From assembly GCA_034408745.1 (NCBI GenBank), contig JAWXCM010000010.1, positions 1-5,011 of the forward strand: DNA of 5,011 nt, written 5' to 3'. Each line of letters begins with the position of its first letter. Positions within the stretch are counted from its first letter, which is position 1. The position numbers and the translations under genes were made by a program. Under the pieces are notes generated by a model that saw only the letters and a list, made by a program, of their open reading frames with translations, did no database searches and was not told the origin of the DNA. The DNA is from JAWXCM01 sp034408745. GTDB lineage: Bacteria > Acidobacteriota > Terriglobia > Bryobacterales > Bryobacteraceae. Positions 4,510-5,011 of the stretch are shown one piece after another.

Positions 4510-4519
4510 CTATTTAGTC

Positions 4520-4783
4520 ATGGGGACGAAGCACCGGAGAACACTCGAAGCGATCTTCTCGAATCCGGTGCGCTCAAACATTCTCTGGTCTGACATTGAG
4601 GCGGCTCTTCGTGCCGCCGGCGCGGAGGTTACCGAAGGAAGTGGTTCACGTGTGAGGATCGCGCTCAATGGCGTTCGCGCCGTTTTCCACCGTCCGCATC
4701 CTCGGAAAGAGACAGATCGCGGCGCCGTTGTTGCCATGCGCAGATTCATCACGCAGACCGGCGTTGATCCCGGAAAGGAGTGA
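4520..4783 (+). CDS. hicA: HicA-family toxin (mRNA interferase)
   Basis: This 87-residue protein is the toxin of a type II HicAB pair; HicA toxins have a double-stranded-RNA-binding-like fold and cut mRNA or tmRNA. The sequence follows a known HicA subfamily: an N-terminal KHRRTLEAIFSNPVRSNI, the helix WSDIEAALRAAGAEV, the glycine loop EGSGSRVRIALNG at 39-51, and FHRPHP at 56-61 followed by RGAVVAMRRFI. In textbook HicA the loop is G-S-H with a catalytic His; here it is G42-S43-R44. The His residues at 57 and 60 are the nearest candidates for catalysis. ATG 4520 is the only sensible start. The toxin gene comes first, as usual for hicAB, and hicB starts 6 bases after its stop. This pair looks like an addiction or defence module attached to the prophage. 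Confidence 0.9.
   Translation: MGTKHRRTLEAIFSNPVRSNILWSDIEAALRAAGAEVTEGSGSRVRIALNGVRAVFHRPHPRKETDRGAVVAMRRFITQTGVDPGKE
4777..4780 (+). promoter_or_regulatory. Strong ribosome binding site of hicB
   Basis: GGAG (4777-4780), within AAAGGAG, lies at the very end of hicA and 9 bases before the hicB ATG at 4790. It is the best Shine-Dalgarno site in the window. hicA has none, so the antitoxin should be translated more efficiently than the toxin from the shared message. Confidence 0.75.
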
Positions 4784-4789
4784 CCTGTA

Positions 4790-5011
4790 ATGACCTATAA
4801 GAACTACGATGCGGTTGTGAGGTTCGATGAGCAGGCCGGCCTTTTCCACGGCGAGGTGGTCAACACACGCGACGTTATCACCTTTCAGGGAACTTCCGTC
4901 AAAGAACTTGAAAAGGCGTTCCGGGAATCGGTCGAGGACTATCTGGCTTTTTGTGCCGAACGGGCCGAGGAACCGGAGAAACCGTATTCCGGCAAGTTCG
5001 TCGTTCGGGTC
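4790..5011 (+). CDS. hicB: HicB-family antitoxin, N-terminal 74 residues (partial)
   Basis: The frame opens with MTYKNYDAVVRFDEQAGLFH and is open to the right edge. Residues 1-55 show the HicB partial RNase H-like fold: a strand with YDAVVRFDEQAGLFHGEVVN, then RDVITFQG, then the helix SVKELEKAFRESVEDYLAFC. The charged stretch AERAEEPEKPYSGKFVVRV follows, which is where the C-terminal ribbon-helix-helix DNA-binding domain begins in this family (usually continuing with a PELH-like motif). That domain is missing here only because the window ends. HicB binds and blocks HicA and represses the operon. Confidence 0.9.
   Translation, partial: MTYKNYDAVVRFDEQAGLFHGEVVNTRDVITFQGTSVKELEKAFRESVEDYLAFCAERAEEPEKPYSGKFVVRV

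Larger units (their letters stand above)
4492..4512. promoter_or_regulatory. Putative HicB operator: 7-7-7 inverted repeat
   Basis: TAGTATC (4492-4498), a 7-base spacer ACGATAT and GATACTA (4506-4512) form a perfect inverted repeat in AT-rich DNA that stands out from the GC-rich surroundings. It lies 8 bases upstream of hicA and overlaps -10-like hexamers on both strands. HicB antitoxins bind such palindromes with their C-terminal DNA-binding domain and repress their own operon. The symmetry at this position supports that role. Confidence 0.65.

Noticed and set aside
1..5011. CRISPR array, insertion sequence ends or attachment site
   Set aside because: No repeated spaced units, transposase motifs or integrase-linked core repeats were seen.

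Overview
The window is GC-rich bacterial DNA that reads as a stretch of prophage (or phage) genome. Almost every gene lies on the minus strand, from right to left. A separate plus-strand operon closes the right end. The host cannot be fixed from this sequence. Dense GC-rich coding and few Shine-Dalgarno sites fit several phyla; some proteins look like what I recall of acidobacterial prophages, but that is a weak impression.

The tail-assembly part lies at 1-2172, read leftwards. It starts with a tail assembly chaperone (gpG-like, 1552-2172). The gene ends in a perfect X_XXY_YYZ slippery heptamer (A_AAT_TTT) directly before its TAG, followed by a strong hairpin. A -1 slip enters a 144-codon open frame (1121-1555) that carries a zinc ribbon: the gpT half of a gpG/gpGT system. 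As in lambda, the next gene is the tape measure protein (start 1004). The tape measure frame is broken near 545-577, exactly at a 7-bp inverted repeat, and appears to lack an internal segment. A small plus-strand ORF (1023-1124) with one membrane helix lies between the two genes.

The middle part, 2181-4426, holds four small minus-strand genes and one methyltransferase. From upstream to downstream they are: an unknown protein (4013-4426), a beta-class DNA methyltransferase overlapping it by 4 bases, a 172-base gap with several hairpins, an unknown 110-residue protein, a stand-alone sigma-70 region-4-like protein overlapping it by 22 bases, and a small CxxC/CxC protein 3 bases further on. The last leads into the chaperone gene 8 bases later. 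The tight spacing suggests one or two transcripts.

The right end (4478-5011) holds a plus-strand hicA-hicB toxin-antitoxin operon. hicB runs off the window. A 7-7-7 inverted repeat between it and the minus-strand genes overlaps good -10 hexamers on both strands, so it probably works as the HicB-controlled divergent promoter. The HicA has Arg where the textbook family has its catalytic His.
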